A stretch of 64,000 nt of DNA from Pantoea sp. AS-PWVM4 (lineage in GTDB: Bacteria; Pseudomonadota; Gammaproteobacteria; Enterobacterales; Enterobacteriaceae). Position numbers and translations under genes: made by a program. Below the pieces are notes generated by a model. The model did no database searches, had not been told where the DNA came from, and was given only the letters and a program-made list of their open reading frames with translations. This document shows, piece after piece, positions 30,718 to 40,599 of the stretch. Where the stretch lies: positions 1 through 64,000 of the forward strand of contig NZ_ASZC01000016.1 in the NCBI RefSeq assembly GCF_000468095.1. The letters run 5' to 3'. Position 1 is the first letter of the stretch. Each line of letters starts with the position of its first letter.

Positions 30718-30972
30718 TCAGGGCGCGGTATCCGCTTCTAATTTCAGCAGATAAATCATGGCCTCAGCGCGACTGGTGTGACACATTTCAGCGCTGGGTT
30801 GCAGGCCCGCGCACACCGCCGGGCGTAACGGTGAACCAAATATTTTACAGCGTTGCTGGGCATCAAGCTGAATGCAGGGGGTATTGGCCGGTTTGCCATT
30901 GGGCATGCCAGGAATGGGAGATGAGATGGAGGGAGCTGTGCAACAGGCACCGCACTGGTCACGACACAACAT
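30718..30972 (-). CDS. yeiW: YeiW, YkgJ-family cysteine-cluster protein
   Basis: An 84-residue protein equal in length to E. coli YeiW, of the CxxCxxCC (UPF0153) family, thought to bind zinc or an iron-sulfur cluster. Key motif: [19 protein letters not shown], with further cysteines in [24 protein letters not shown] and EMCHTS. The ATG at 30972, with AGGT nine bases upstream, gives the E. coli length; an upstream in-frame extension is judged non-coding. Function is unknown. Confidence 0.88.
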   Translation of the reverse strand: MLCRDQCGACCTAPSISSPIPGMPNGKPANTPCIQLDAQQRCKIFGSPLRPAVCAGLQPSAEMCHTSRAEAMIYLLKLEADTAP

Positions 30973-31041
30973 TACAGATACCTGCACCGGGATTTCGCGG
31001 CGACAATAGCAGGCTACCTGTGGGAACGCCACTTCATTTCC

Positions 31042-31113
31042 CGTAGCGGCGCGATTTATCGCGCTCTTTTGACCTTTGGGTATAAAAAACCGCGCGATAA
31101 ATCGCGCCGCTAC
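31042..31113. repeat. Intergenic inverted repeat, copy 3 of 4
   Basis: Arms at 31042-31064 and 31092-31113, matching copy 1 (last base of the right arm differs). Unlike the other copies it lies between divergent genes, upstream of both yeiW and yeiP. Confidence 0.87.
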
Positions 31114-31226
31114 ACAATATGCCCGAATTCCCTACAAGATGGGAAAATTTACGCCAGTCCGCTTGCCTGTTTTTACCGGCGCGGGTAACGTGGCGCGATC
31201 AATTCTCTCTTAGCGAGTAACACACG

Positions 31227-31799
31227 ATGCCAAAGGCAAACGAAGTTAAAAAAGGGATGGCTGTCACCTGGAATGGCAAACTGCTGCTGGTGAAAGACAT
31301 CGATATTCAAAGCCCCAGCGCGCGTGGCGCGTCAACCCTGTACAAGATGCGTTTTACCGACGTGCGTACCGGCATGAAAGTGGAAGAACGCTTCAAAGGC
31401 GACGATATTCTGGAAGCGATCACCCTGACCCGTCGCTTTGTCTCCTTCTCTTATATAGATGGTGACGAATACGTGTTTATGGATGATGAAGACTACACGC
31501 CATACACCTTCAAAAAAGAGCAGATTGAAGAAGAGCTGCTGTTTATTCCTGAAGGCGGTATGCCTGGCATGCAGGTACTGACGATGGATGGTCAGTTGCT
31601 GGCACTGGAACTGCCACAAACCGTTGACCTGGAAATTGTTGACACATCACCGGGCATCAAAGGCGCTTCCGCCAGCGCGCGCACCAAACCCGCCGGAATG
31701 AGCACCGGTCTGGTTATCCAGGTTCCGGAATATCTCAGTAATGGCGAACGCATCCGCATTCATATCGCGGAACGTCGTTATATGGGACGTGCTGATTAA
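31227..31799 (+). CDS. yeiP: EF-P-like translation factor EfpL (YeiP)
   Basis: A paralogue of elongation factor P that relieves ribosome stalling at proline-rich and some other motifs. The 190-residue length equals E. coli YeiP. Three beta-barrel domains are expected: KOW-like N-domain, OB domains with [12 protein letters not shown] and the C-terminal [17 protein letters not shown]. The tip loop reads SPSARGAS, placing Arg33 where classic EF-P has its modified Lys/Arg, typical of the unmodified EfpL subgroup. Confidence 0.95.
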   Translation: MPKANEVKKGMAVTWNGKLLLVKDIDIQSPSARGASTLYKMRFTDVRTGMKVEERFKGDDILEAITLTRRFVSFSYIDGDEYVFMDDEDYTPYTFKKEQIEEELLFIPEGGMPGMQVLTMDGQLLALELPQTVDLEIVDTSPGIKGASASARTKPAGMSTGLVIQVPEYLSNGERIRIHIAERRYMGRAD

Positions 31800-31825
31800 G
31801 CACACCCTGACTGTCCGGCGCGTCA

Positions 31826-31848
31826 CAAATGTTATAGTATAACAATCT
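31826..31848 (+). promoter_or_regulatory. Zur box upstream of the zinc GTPase gene
   Basis: A perfect palindrome TGTTATA-G-TATAACA (31830-31844) within a 23-mer that matches the enterobacterial Zur consensus GAAATGTTATANTATAACATTTC at nearly every position. It ends 60 bases before the GTG start of yeiR. Zinc-responsive repression is inferred. Confidence 0.82.
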
Positions 31849-31908
31849 GTTGGCTGCGCCGGGGAGTGATCTCCTGCGCACGTTGTTCTCGATGATTGAG
31901 GCAGAATT

Positions 31909-32883
31909 GTGACGCATGTAAATCTGATTACCGGATTTCTCGGCAGCGGCAAAACCACCGCCCTGCTGCATCTACTCGCCAATAAGCCGGCCGGCGAAAA
32001 TTGGGCAGTGCTGGTGAATGAGTTTGGCGAAATTGGCATTGATGGCGCGCTGCTCGCCGATCGCGGAGCCACGCTCAAGGAGATCCCTGGCGGTTGTATG
32101 TGCTGCGTCAACGGCCTGCCATTGCAGGTTGGCCTGAATATGCTGCTGAAGCAAACCAAACCTGACCGCCTGCTGATTGAACCTACCGGGTTGGGCCATC
32201 CCCGACAATTACTTGATATGCTACGCGCTGCCGTCTATCAACCCTGGTTACAGGTTGATGCTACGCTGACGCTGCTCGATCCGCGGCATCTGGCTGACGA
32301 ACGCATTATGCAGAATGAAAACTTCCGCGATCAACTCAGTGCCGCCGATATCGTGGTTGCAACCAAAAGTGACCGTTGGCATGCAGAGGATCGGCAACGG
32401 CTTGCTGCCTGGAAACAGCAAAACCTTGGCGATCGTCAGTGGGTAGAAGCGGCCTGGGGCCAGATCGATCCCGCGCTACTCAGGCAACAGGGTTTGGCGG
32501 ATCGTGCGGTTCCCCAGGCACAACATCACCACCCAGAATCTCGCCCGCAAGGGCTGGCGGCGCTGAAACTTGATGGTCAGGCGCGCTGGCGACGCGCGCT
32601 AAATGATGGTCAGGGTTATGCTTCCTGCGGCTGGATTTTCGATGCTGACACGGTGTTCGATACCCTCCCAGCCCTTGAATGGGCGCGGCTTGCGCCAGTG
32701 GACAGGGTGAAAGGCGTGCTGCGTACGCCTGACGGATTGGTCACCATTAATCGTCAGGGTGAGGACCTGTTTATTGAAACGCGTCCCACCACACCACCTG
32801 ATAGTCGCATTGAATTAATCCACCATCACCCCGTCGACTGGAACATTTTGCAGTCCGGCTTGTTGAAGATTCGTTTAAAATAA
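31909..32883 (+). CDS. yeiR: COG0523 zinc-binding GTPase (YeiR/ZigA-like)
   Basis: A 324-residue G3E-family GTPase (E. coli YeiR 328). Visible: Walker A GFLGSGKTT near the start, the metal motif GCMCC (about residues 63-67) of COG0523 metallochaperones, Walker B-like LLIEPTGLGHP and NKSD-like TKSD. A histidine-rich HHHPESRP stretch sits between the domains. Start is GTG at 31909 with GAGG upstream. A Zur box in the promoter supports a role in zinc supply under deficiency, as proposed for ZigA-type members. Confidence 0.93.
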   Translation: MTHVNLITGFLGSGKTTALLHLLANKPAGENWAVLVNEFGEIGIDGALLADRGATLKEIPGGCMCCVNGLPLQVGLNMLLKQTKPDRLLIEPTGLGHPRQLLDMLRAAVYQPWLQVDATLTLLDPRHLADERIMQNENFRDQLSAADIVVATKSDRWHAEDRQRLAAWKQQNLGDRQWVEAAWGQIDPALLRQQGLADRAVPQAQHHHPESRPQGLAALKLDGQARWRRALNDGQGYASCGWIFDADTVFDTLPALEWARLAPVDRVKGVLRTPDGLVTINRQGEDLFIETRPTTPPDSRIELIHHHPVDWNILQSGLLKIRLK

Positions 32884-32927
32884 CTGCGGTAGGTTTCCCC
32901 GTTATTTTTCTTTTTTTGAGTTGAACT

Positions 32928-33635
32928 ATGCGCGCTTCTCGTCTTCTCACCATCCTGCTGTTGAATGTGCTGGGTCTGGTGATTTTCTTTTCCTGGTATT
33001 TGCCGCCCGACCACGGCTTCTGGTTTGGGCTTGATAAAGCCATCTTCTTTGGCTTCAACGATCAGATGGTGGTACACCACGGCTTTGCGATTTTGGTGGC
33101 GGTCACCAACTTTCGCGGTTTTGACCTGGTGTCACTGCTGGCAATGGGGCTGCTCTATCTGTGGTTCTGGCGTCGCGAAACACCGCAGGGCCGTCGCCGG
33201 ATGTTGGCAATCGGCGTCACCATGCTACTGACTGCGGTGGTGCTGAACCAACTGGGTCATCTGCTGCCCGTGCAACACGTCAGCCCGACGCTGTTCTTTG
33301 AAAACGTCCATCGCGTCAGCGAACTGACTGGCATTCCCGCTAAAGATGCATCCAGCGATAGCTTCCCTGGCGACCACGGTATGATGCTGATTATCTTTGC
33401 CTGCTTTATGTGGCGCTATTTCGGCTTCCGCGCTTTCCTGGTGGGTTTGGTGATCGTATTCGTGTTTGGTTTGCCGCGTGTAATGGCTGGTGCGCATTGG
33501 TTCACTGATATCGCTGTCGGTTCCCTGTCCGTCGTACTGGTGGGTCTGAGCTGGTGGTTATTAACGCCGGCCAGTGACAAATTAGTTAACTGGTTGTATC
33601 GAAGCTTGCCGGGTAAATATAAGCCGCAAGCGTAA
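32928..33635 (+). CDS. lpxT: Kdo2-lipid A phosphotransferase LpxT
   Basis: A PAP2-superfamily inner-membrane enzyme that moves phosphate from undecaprenyl diphosphate to lipid A 1-phosphate on the periplasmic face. The product has 235 residues (E. coli YeiU/LpxT 237) with about six spans. The PAP2 motifs are DSFPGDHGMM (about 143-152) and RVMAGAHWFTDIAVG (catalytic His and Asp). It begins 44 bases after yeiR. Confidence 0.93.
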   Translation: MRASRLLTILLLNVLGLVIFFSWYLPPDHGFWFGLDKAIFFGFNDQMVVHHGFAILVAVTNFRGFDLVSLLAMGLLYLWFWRRETPQGRRRMLAIGVTMLLTAVVLNQLGHLLPVQHVSPTLFFENVHRVSELTGIPAKDASSDSFPGDHGMMLIIFACFMWRYFGFRAFLVGLVIVFVFGLPRVMAGAHWFTDIAVGSLSVVLVGLSWWLLTPASDKLVNWLYRSLPGKYKPQA

Positions 33636-34151
33636 TTGTTTAGCGCGAGTGATCAAACAACAAAATAGTGATCGCTCGCGCTTAATGAAACCCTAAATAG
33701 ATTATTAGCTCGCTAAGTAGTTATCGGTAAAAAGAAAAGATTATGGTGTGATCTGTTGTTGACCAGGCTTTTTCTTAAGCTGTCCAGTCAGAACCCTCTT
33801 AAAATCGGCCTTAACGCCAGAATTAGCCCCTGATCCTGCCGCTATTTCCCTGTTTAATCGCTGCCAGTTGTCGATAAAGTAGCCATTGTGTTACAGATTG
33901 ATTTCACATCGAAAAAACCTATAAAAATTTATATAAAAGCACTCGCCACGCGGTCTGTAATCGGTTAACCTCAAACGCAATCAGTAGCTGAACAGCATAA
34001 AATGTGGTTCCGAAGGCAACAAAAATGTGTGCATTAACACATTTTAGTAATTAAGGAATTGTCTTAGCTGGTCGCTCTTATTAATCTCGACTCGTTTTGT
34101 CATCTGGCTGGCGACATTTTGTCGTAAGGATTTCGAAGGAAAACACCCATA
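33636..34151. other. Intergenic region between lpxT and mepS
   Basis: About 516 bases without a credible gene. It contains an imperfect stem-loop just after lpxT (33642-33655 pairing with 33669-33682, AGCGCGAG / CTCGCGCT) that may end that transcript. A palindrome lies at 34022-34045 in the mepS promoter side. The rest is AT-rich leader or promoter. Confidence 0.5.
34022..34045. promoter_or_regulatory. Palindrome upstream of mepS
   Basis: AAAATGTGT-GCATTA-ACACATTTT, nine-base perfect arms, about 107 bases before the mepS start. The core TGTG-N8-CACA is CRP-like but differs at the inner A/T of each half. The binder is not known. Confidence 0.45.
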
Positions 34152-34727
34152 ATGGTCAAGTCTCAACCAATACTGAGATACCTCAGACGGATTATTCCGG
34201 CAGTAGCATTAGCAACGCTCTTATCAGCATGTAGCAGTACCCATAACGGGCAGAACGCGAATAACGAGAATCATGAAGTTAACAACCAGAATGGTTTTTT
34301 ACTTCAGGCGTCTCAGGATGAATTCGAACAGATGGTGCGGAATGTGGATATCAAATCCCGCATCATGGACCAATACGATGACTGGAAAGGCGTGCGTTAT
34401 CGCTTAGGCGGTGATACCAAGCGCGGCATCGATTGTTCCGCTTTTGTTCAGCGCACCTTTCGTGAGCAGTTTGGGTTAGATCTTCCACGTTCAACTTATG
34501 AACAGGAAGATACCGGTAAGCAGGTTTCTCGTACAAAACTGCGCCCTGGTGATTTAGTGCTGTTCCGCGCCGGTTCCACCGGTCGCCATGTCGGCATCTA
34601 TCTGGGTAATGACAATTTTGTACACGCATCCACCAGCAGTGGTGTGATGATCTCCAGTCTCAACGAGAGTTACTGGAAGGCACGTTACCGTGAAGCACGA
34701 CGTGTTTTAGGGCGTAATCCCAGCTAA
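34152..34727 (+). CDS. mepS: Murein DD-endopeptidase MepS (Spr), lipoprotein
   Basis: Outer-membrane lipoprotein hydrolase that cuts mDAP-D-Ala crosslinks to allow cell-wall growth. The product has 191 residues (E. coli 188). A lipobox LLSACS puts the lipidated Cys at 27. The NlpC/P60 domain has catalytic Cys95 in GIDCSAFVQ, His146 in GRHVGIYLG and His158 in FVHAS. A rho-independent terminator follows. Confidence 0.96.
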   Translation: MVKSQPILRYLRRIIPAVALATLLSACSSTHNGQNANNENHEVNNQNGFLLQASQDEFEQMVRNVDIKSRIMDQYDDWKGVRYRLGGDTKRGIDCSAFVQRTFREQFGLDLPRSTYEQEDTGKQVSRTKLRPGDLVLFRAGSTGRHVGIYLGNDNFVHASTSSGVMISSLNESYWKARYREARRVLGRNPS

Positions 34728-34768
34728 TCAATCCCCTTTGAAGATCCTCTCAGCCAGAGAATCAGAAG

Positions 34769-34794
34769 ACGCTGCCCCGGCAGCGTTTTTTTTC
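34769..34794 (+). terminator. mepS terminator
   Basis: Stem ACGCTGCC / GGCAGCGT followed by a run of eight T. Confidence 0.9.
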
Positions 34795-34848
34795 GCCTGT
34801 CGTTTTTTTTCTCCCTCAGAATCGATAAAAAGTAATTGAGAATCAGAA

Positions 34849-34882
34849 ATATAACGAGACTTTTCTCGCGCTCTCGTTATAT
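34849..34882. promoter_or_regulatory. Large palindrome upstream of pdeN
   Basis: Eleven-base perfect arms ATATAACGAGA (34849-34859) and TCTCGTTATAT (34872-34882) around a 12-base centre, about 145 bases before the pdeN start. It lies beyond the mepS terminator and has no T-tract, so it is more like an operator or RNA hairpin in the promoter region than a terminator. Confidence 0.5.
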
Positions 34883-35026
34883 TCTCGTTCACTTACTTAC
34901 CCTCACCAAATCGGGTTGCACAGCGGCGAAAGACGCAGCAGCAACCAGACGGAAGACGGGAAGACACCAGATAGCAGTAGTGCGCGGTTAACATAATAAA
35001 ATGGCAAGACAAGGGGAATTCACTCC

Positions 35027-36598
35027 ATGCCACTGTCGGGGACGTTGAAACGTCATGCAACCTATTCGCGCCGAATCGCCTGGAGCAGCGTGATCGTCGG
35101 CGCCGTGTTCTTTCTGTTGTTTGTCACTGTCCTGTTAACGATGACCTGGCAAAAAAGAGTTCAGCAGCATACGTTGCTGTTGTCTCATAGTCGGGACGAT
35201 TTACAACAGGTGATGACAACTCTGGTCAATACCCTTTATCCACTTCAGCAATACACCCAACTGGAGTGCAACAGCGTTGGTCGCGAGCTTACCTCACGCG
35301 CCGCCTTCGCCGGTAATATTCGTGCCATCCTGTTGGTGCGTCATGGTAACGCCTATTGTTCATCCGCCACCGGGGCCTTCCTGTTGCCGGTGGGGGATAT
35401 CTCCCCGGAATCGGAACTGGAGCGCGACAGCGATCTGCGCTTAATGGAAGGCACGCCGCTGCAACCCAAAAAACCGGCGCTGGTATTGTGGATGAAAAAT
35501 CCCGGCAACGAAGAAACCGGCATTCTCACTACCATGAACCTCAGCCTTACGCCTTATCAGCTACTGGCCTCTTACCATCCAGAAATCACCGGCATGGCGC
35601 TAATAGTCGGTGATCGGGCAATATTAAGCGGCAGTAATCAAGTGGTGCGCGTAAGCGATTTACCCCCGTCTCTGGCAAGTATTACGTTTAATCAGGGCAC
35701 CATGCAGTTTGTCCTGTTTGGCTCCACCCTCGCCGCACCGGATTATCACCTGATTGTTCTCAGCGGCATGTTATTTTCACTGCTGGTGGGCGGTGCCTGC
35801 TGGTTGCTGTTGATGATTCATCAACACCCCAGCAAAGAGATTATGCAGGGCATCAAACGAGGTCAGTTTCACGTTGAGTATCAGCCGCTGGTCACCGCAC
35901 AAGACGGCAAACCCTATGGTGTGGAAGCCCTGCTACGCTGGACTCATCCCAGCGAAGGCATGATCCCGCCCGATGCATTTATCAGCTACGCCGAAGCCCA
36001 AAACCTGATTATCCCTCTCACCCGCCATCTGTTTAAATTGGTCGCGCGTGATGCTCATGAGATGTGTCATCAATTACCGCGTGGCACCCGAATGGGTCTC
36101 AACCTGTCACCGTTGCACCTCGCTTCCGACAGTTTCCGACGTGATGTGCAGGACTGGATTGCCGACATGCCGCCCAACCACTTCAACTATGTGTTTGAGA
36201 TTACCGAACGCACCATGGTGAAGGAGAAAAACGCAGGTGAAATCTTTGCCTGGCTGCATGATAACGACATCAAGATTGCGATTGATGATTTTGGCACCGG
36301 ACACAGCGCCCTGATCTACCTCGAAAAATATCCCTTCGACTATCTGAAAATTGACCGTGGTTTTGTACAGAGCATCGGTACCGAAACCGTCACGTCACCG
36401 GTGTTGGATGCAGTGCTCCTGCTGGCAAGAAAACTCAATCTGAAAACCGTGGCGGAAGGGGTGGAAACCGGTGACCAGGCAGCCTGGCTGGTTAATCGAG
36501 GGGTGACGCATTTGCAGGGTTATCTGTTTAGCCGCCCGCTGAAACCGGAGAATCTGGTGAACTATTATCAGCAGCAGCAACTGGCTGCTGCGGGTTAA
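35027..36598 (+). CDS. pdeN: c-di-GMP phosphodiesterase PdeN (Rtn), CSS-EAL protein
   Basis: A 523-residue membrane protein (E. coli Rtn 518). An N-terminal span (about 20-42), a periplasmic CSS domain with Cys in LECNSVG and the YCSS motif (about 110), a second span (about 243-263) and a cytoplasmic EAL domain (about 275-515). EAL catalytic parts are present: VEALLRW (the EAL motif), NLSPLHLA, EITERTM, IDDFGTGHSAL, DYLKIDRGFV and TVAEGVET. Known relatives are activated when the periplasmic disulfide is reduced. Confidence 0.94.
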   Translation: MPLSGTLKRHATYSRRIAWSSVIVGAVFFLLFVTVLLTMTWQKRVQQHTLLLSHSRDDLQQVMTTLVNTLYPLQQYTQLECNSVGRELTSRAAFAGNIRAILLVRHGNAYCSSATGAFLLPVGDISPESELERDSDLRLMEGTPLQPKKPALVLWMKNPGNEETGILTTMNLSLTPYQLLASYHPEITGMALIVGDRAILSGSNQVVRVSDLPPSLASITFNQGTMQFVLFGSTLAAPDYHLIVLSGMLFSLLVGGACWLLLMIHQHPSKEIMQGIKRGQFHVEYQPLVTAQDGKPYGVEALLRWTHPSEGMIPPDAFISYAEAQNLIIPLTRHLFKLVARDAHEMCHQLPRGTRMGLNLSPLHLASDSFRRDVQDWIADMPPNHFNYVFEITERTMVKEKNAGEIFAWLHDNDIKIAIDDFGTGHSALIYLEKYPFDYLKIDRGFVQSIGTETVTSPVLDAVLLLARKLNLKTVAEGVETGDQAAWLVNRGVTHLQGYLFSRPLKPENLVNYYQQQQLAAAG

Positions 36599-36663
36599 CG
36601 TCACGCGAACGTCATGAAACTGCTACCATAAGGTGCGGATAACGAAAGGAGAGCGTCCCTCTT

Positions 36664-38472
36664 ATGCTGCTTCGTTTAATCACAGCGTTATTGATTGGCT
36701 GTGTCATGTCGTCAGTACATGCGGAAACCATCAACGAAAGCTATGCCTTCGCCAAACTGGGCGATCCAAAATATGAGGTGAACTTCACCCATTATGATTA
36801 CGCCAACCCGGCAGCGCCGAAAGGTGGCAAGCTGACGCTGGCGGTGATCGGCACCTTTGACAACTTCAACCGTTACGCTTCGCGCGGCAATCCCGGCGCT
36901 GCGACCGATACGCTGTACGACGGTCTGTTCACCACCTCCGATGATGAGCCAGCCAGTTACTATCCCCTGATTGCTGAATCCGCTCGCTATCCCAGTGATT
37001 TCCACTGGATGGAAGTGTCCATTAACCCACACGCGCAATTCCAGGATGGCACGCCGATTACCGCGCAGGATGTCGCTTTCACCTTTCAGAAATTTATGAC
37101 CGAAGGTGTGCCGCAGTTCCGCGTGGCATTTCGCGGCGTTGAAGTCAAAGCGCTGAACCGCCTCACGGTGCGGATTGATCTGCCCAAGCCGGATAAAGAC
37201 TTAGCCCTCAGTTGGCTGACGCTGCCGGTGTTGCCGCAAAAATTCTGGCAGGATAAAAAATTCAACGAACCCATTGGTTATCCCCCCCTTGCCAGTGGCC
37301 CTTATCGCGTCACGTCGTATAAATCCGGGCAGTTTATTCAGTACAGCCGGGTGAAAAATTACTGGGCCGCCAATCTTCCGGTGAATCGCGGTCGTTTTAA
37401 TTTCGACACTATCCGTTACGACTACTATCTCGACGATAATGTCGCATTTGAGGCCTTTAAAGCCGGAGCCTTCGATCTGCGTCTTGAAGGTTCCGCCAAG
37501 AAATGGGCAACGCAATATCGTGGCCGCAATTTTGACAACCACGCCATCGTCAAACAGGTCACGCCGAATGATGTATCCACCAATACCAGTTGGCTGGCAT
37601 TCAATAATGAAAAGCCATTGTTTCAGGATTTACGGGTACGTCAGGCGATAAGCCTTGCCTTTGATTTTGAATGGATGAATAAGGCGTTGTTCTACGGTGC
37701 GTATAAACGCTCCAGCAGCTACTTCCAGAACACCGCGTATGCGGCAAAAGGTTACCCCGACGCCGCACAACTGATCTTGCTGGCACCTTACAAAAGCGAG
37801 CTGCCGCCGGAAGTGTTTACCAATGAGTATGCGCCCCCCCGCTCCGATGGTAGCGGTTTCGATCGTGACAATTTGCTGAAAGCCATGAACCTGCTGAAAG
37901 AAGCCGGTTGGGAGATTAAAAACCAGCAGTTGGTCAATTCGAAAACCGGTCAGCCATTCCGCTTTGAGCTACTGCTGAACAGCGGTTCAAACAATGACTG
38001 GACCCTACCGTTTCAGCACAGTCTTGCGCGGCTGGGCATTCAGGTCTCCCTGCGTCAGGTAGACAGCTCGCAATATCTGCGCCGCCTACGCCACGGTGAT
38101 TACGATATGACGCCATCGACCTATTACGCGATGCCGTGGCCATCGACCGATCTGCAAACCATCTGGCAGTCTGAATATATCGAATCAACCTGGAACACCG
38201 CGCGGGTGAAAGATCCGGTTGTTGATCACTTTGTGCAGCAGATAGTCACGGATCAGGGCGATGAGAAAGCGCTGCTGCCGCTCGGTCAGGCGCTGGATCG
38301 CATCCTGCTGTGGCGCGCCTATATGATCCCGATGTGGTACAACGCCGAACAACGGCTGGCATACTGGAATAAATTCTCGCACCCCGAAATCAAGCCCGCC
38401 TTCGCCACCGGGCTGGAAAACTGGTGGTACGATGTGAACAAAGCCGCGCGTTTGCCGGCCGATCGACGCTGA
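36664..38472 (+). CDS. yejA: Oligopeptide/microcin C-type periplasmic binding protein YejA
   Basis: First gene of yejABEF, an ABC importer for oligopeptides that takes up microcin C in E. coli. The product has 602 residues (E. coli 604) of the SBP_bac_5 family. The signal peptide is [20 protein letters not shown], cut before ETINESYAF. The core includes [27 protein letters not shown] and [15 protein letters not shown]. The next gene follows within ten bases. Confidence 0.95.
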   Translation: MLLRLITALLIGCVMSSVHAETINESYAFAKLGDPKYEVNFTHYDYANPAAPKGGKLTLAVIGTFDNFNRYASRGNPGAATDTLYDGLFTTSDDEPASYYPLIAESARYPSDFHWMEVSINPHAQFQDGTPITAQDVAFTFQKFMTEGVPQFRVAFRGVEVKALNRLTVRIDLPKPDKDLALSWLTLPVLPQKFWQDKKFNEPIGYPPLASGPYRVTSYKSGQFIQYSRVKNYWAANLPVNRGRFNFDTIRYDYYLDDNVAFEAFKAGAFDLRLEGSAKKWATQYRGRNFDNHAIVKQVTPNDVSTNTSWLAFNNEKPLFQDLRVRQAISLAFDFEWMNKALFYGAYKRSSSYFQNTAYAAKGYPDAAQLILLAPYKSELPPEVFTNEYAPPRSDGSGFDRDNLLKAMNLLKEAGWEIKNQQLVNSKTGQPFRFELLLNSGSNNDWTLPFQHSLARLGIQVSLRQVDSSQYLRRLRHGDYDMTPSTYYAMPWPSTDLQTIWQSEYIESTWNTARVKDPVVDHFVQQIVTDQGDEKALLPLGQALDRILLWRAYMIPMWYNAEQRLAYWNKFSHPEIKPAFATGLENWWYDVNKAARLPADRR

Positions 38473-38482
38473 GGAGTGCGGT

Positions 38483-39577
38483 TTGGGTGCTTATTTCCTG
38501 CGCAGATTACTGCTGATCATCCCCACCTTGTGGGCCATTATCACGCTCAACTTTTTTATCGTCCAAATCGCACCGGGTGGGCCTGTGGATCAGGCGCTGG
38601 CGAATATTCAGTTTGGTCACAATAGTGGGATACCCGGCGCGCCAGCTGGCGAAAGTGGCGGAGCGCGTGGTGCGCTAAGCCGTGATAATCCCGGCGATAG
38701 TCAGTATCGCGGCGCACGCGGCCTTGATCCTGAAGTGATTGCCGAGATCAAAAAGCGCTACGGTTTCGATAAGCCGATGTGGCAACGCTATGTGGAGATG
38801 CTGTGGAATTACGTGCGCTTTGATTTTGGCGACAGCCTGTTCCGCAGTGCGTCGGTGCTCCAGTTAATCAAAGAAAGTTTGCCGGTTTCCATCAGCCTTG
38901 GGTTATGGAGCACGTTGATCATTTATCTGGTGTCCATTCCGCTCGGTATCAAGAAAGCGGTCCGTAACGGCAGCGCTTTTGATATCTGGAGCAGCAGCTT
39001 TATCATTATTGGTTACTCGATTCCGGCGTTTCTGTTCGGCGTGATTTTAATTGTGTTATTTGCCGGGGGCAGCTATCTCGACTGGTTCCCACTGCGCGGC
39101 CTGACGTCACCCCAATTCGACAGCCTGCCGTGGTACGGCAAAATTACCGATTACCTGTGGCATATTACGCTGCCGGTGCTGGCGACGGTGATTGGCGGTT
39201 TTGCCACCCTGACCATGCTGACCAAAAACTCTTTTCTCGATGAAATCCGCAAACAATATGTAGTGACCGCACGCGCTAAGGGCCTTGATGAAAAACGCAT
39301 CCTGTATGGTCATGTGTTCCGCAACGCCATGCTGTTGGTCATTGCCGGTTTTCCCGCCACGTTCATCAGCATGTTCTTCACCAGTTCGGTGCTGATTGAA
39401 GTGATGTTCTCCCTTAATGGCCTTGGCCTGTTGGGCTACGATGCCACCATCCAACGTGATTATCCGGTGATGTTTGGCACGTTGTATATTTTCACGCTGA
39501 TTGGCCTGCTGATGAATATTCTCAGTGATTTGACCTACACCCTGGTCGATCCACGCATTGATTTTGAGGGTCGCTGA
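38483..39577 (+). CDS. yejB: Oligopeptide ABC permease YejB
   Basis: A 364-residue DppB-type permease, the E. coli length, with about six spans and a large periplasmic loop after the first. The conserved EAA-type loop is [20 protein letters not shown]. The start codon is TTG (38483), preceded by GAGGAG nine bases away; no in-frame ATG gives the family N-terminus [18 protein letters not shown]. The stop overlaps the yejE start (TGATG). Confidence 0.95.
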   Translation: MGAYFLRRLLLIIPTLWAIITLNFFIVQIAPGGPVDQALANIQFGHNSGIPGAPAGESGGARGALSRDNPGDSQYRGARGLDPEVIAEIKKRYGFDKPMWQRYVEMLWNYVRFDFGDSLFRSASVLQLIKESLPVSISLGLWSTLIIYLVSIPLGIKKAVRNGSAFDIWSSSFIIIGYSIPAFLFGVILIVLFAGGSYLDWFPLRGLTSPQFDSLPWYGKITDYLWHITLPVLATVIGGFATLTMLTKNSFLDEIRKQYVVTARAKGLDEKRILYGHVFRNAMLLVIAGFPATFISMFFTSSVLIEVMFSLNGLGLLGYDATIQRDYPVMFGTLYIFTLIGLLMNILSDLTYTLVDPRIDFEGR

Positions 39578-40599
39578 TGCGCTTGTCCCCATTAAACCAG
39601 CAGCGCTGGCAGCGTTTTCGCCACAATCGACGGGGTTACTGGTCGCTGTGGATTTTCCTGATTATTTTCCTGCTGTCGCTGGGTGCCGAGTTACTGGCTA
39701 ACGATAAACCGTTGCTGGTGCATTATCAGCAGCGCTGGTATGTTCCGCTGCTGTTTAACTACAGCGAAAGCGATTATGGCGGGGATTTTTCGACCCCGGC
39801 GGATTATCAGGACCCGTGGCTGAAACAACGCCTTGCTCAACAAGGCTGGGCCATTTGGGCACCGATTCGTTTCAGTGACAGCACCATCAACTTTGCAACC
39901 AATGTCCCCTTCCCTTCTCCTCCATCGACGCAGAACTGGCTCGGCACCGATGCTAACGGCGGCGATGTGTTGGCCCGCCTGTTGTATGGCACGCGGATTT
40001 CGTTGCTGTTTGGTCTGCTGCTGACGCTGTTCTCCAGCGTGATTGGCATCGTGGTCGGCGCGGTGCAGGGGTATTTCGGCGGACGCGTCGATTTAGTCGG
40101 CCAGCGCCTGATTGAAGTGTGGTCCGGCATGCCATCGTTGTTTTTATTAATCTTACTTTCCAGCGTCATTCAGCCGGGTTTCTGGTGGCTGTTGCTGGTG
40201 ACGGTGGTGTTTGGCTGGATGAGTCTGGTCAGCGTGGTCCGGGCAGAATTTCTTCGCACCCGCAACTTTGACTATATCCGTGCGGCACGCGCGCTGGGCG
40301 TCAGTGATAGCCGCATTATGTTGCGCCATATGCTCCCTAACGCGATGGTCGCCACCTTAACCTTTTTGCCCTTTATTCTGTGCGGGTCGATCACCACGCT
40401 GACCTCACTCGATTTCCTTGGCTTTGGTCTGCCGGTGGGTTCACCGTCGCTGGGCGAGCTGCTGTTGCAGGGTAAGAATAATTTGCAGGCGCCGTGGCTC
40501 GGGTTATCGGGCTTTTTTGCGTTGGCCATTTTGCTGTCGCTGCTGATTTTTATTGGTGAAGCGGTACGCGATGCCTTTGATCCAAGCCGGGGGAGCTAA
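39577..40599 (+). CDS. yejE: Oligopeptide ABC permease YejE
   Basis: A 340-residue DppC-type permease (E. coli 341). N-terminal span, periplasmic domain with QNWLGTDANGGDVLARLLYG, then the permease domain with the EAA loop YIRAARALGVSDSRIMLRHM. It overlaps yejB by one base and abuts yejF, consistent with a tight operon. Confidence 0.95.
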   Translation: MRLSPLNQQRWQRFRHNRRGYWSLWIFLIIFLLSLGAELLANDKPLLVHYQQRWYVPLLFNYSESDYGGDFSTPADYQDPWLKQRLAQQGWAIWAPIRFSDSTINFATNVPFPSPPSTQNWLGTDANGGDVLARLLYGTRISLLFGLLLTLFSSVIGIVVGAVQGYFGGRVDLVGQRLIEVWSGMPSLFLLILLSSVIQPGFWWLLLVTVVFGWMSLVSVVRAEFLRTRNFDYIRAARALGVSDSRIMLRHMLPNAMVATLTFLPFILCGSITTLTSLDFLGFGLPVGSPSLGELLLQGKNNLQAPWLGLSGFFALAILLSLLIFIGEAVRDAFDPSRGS

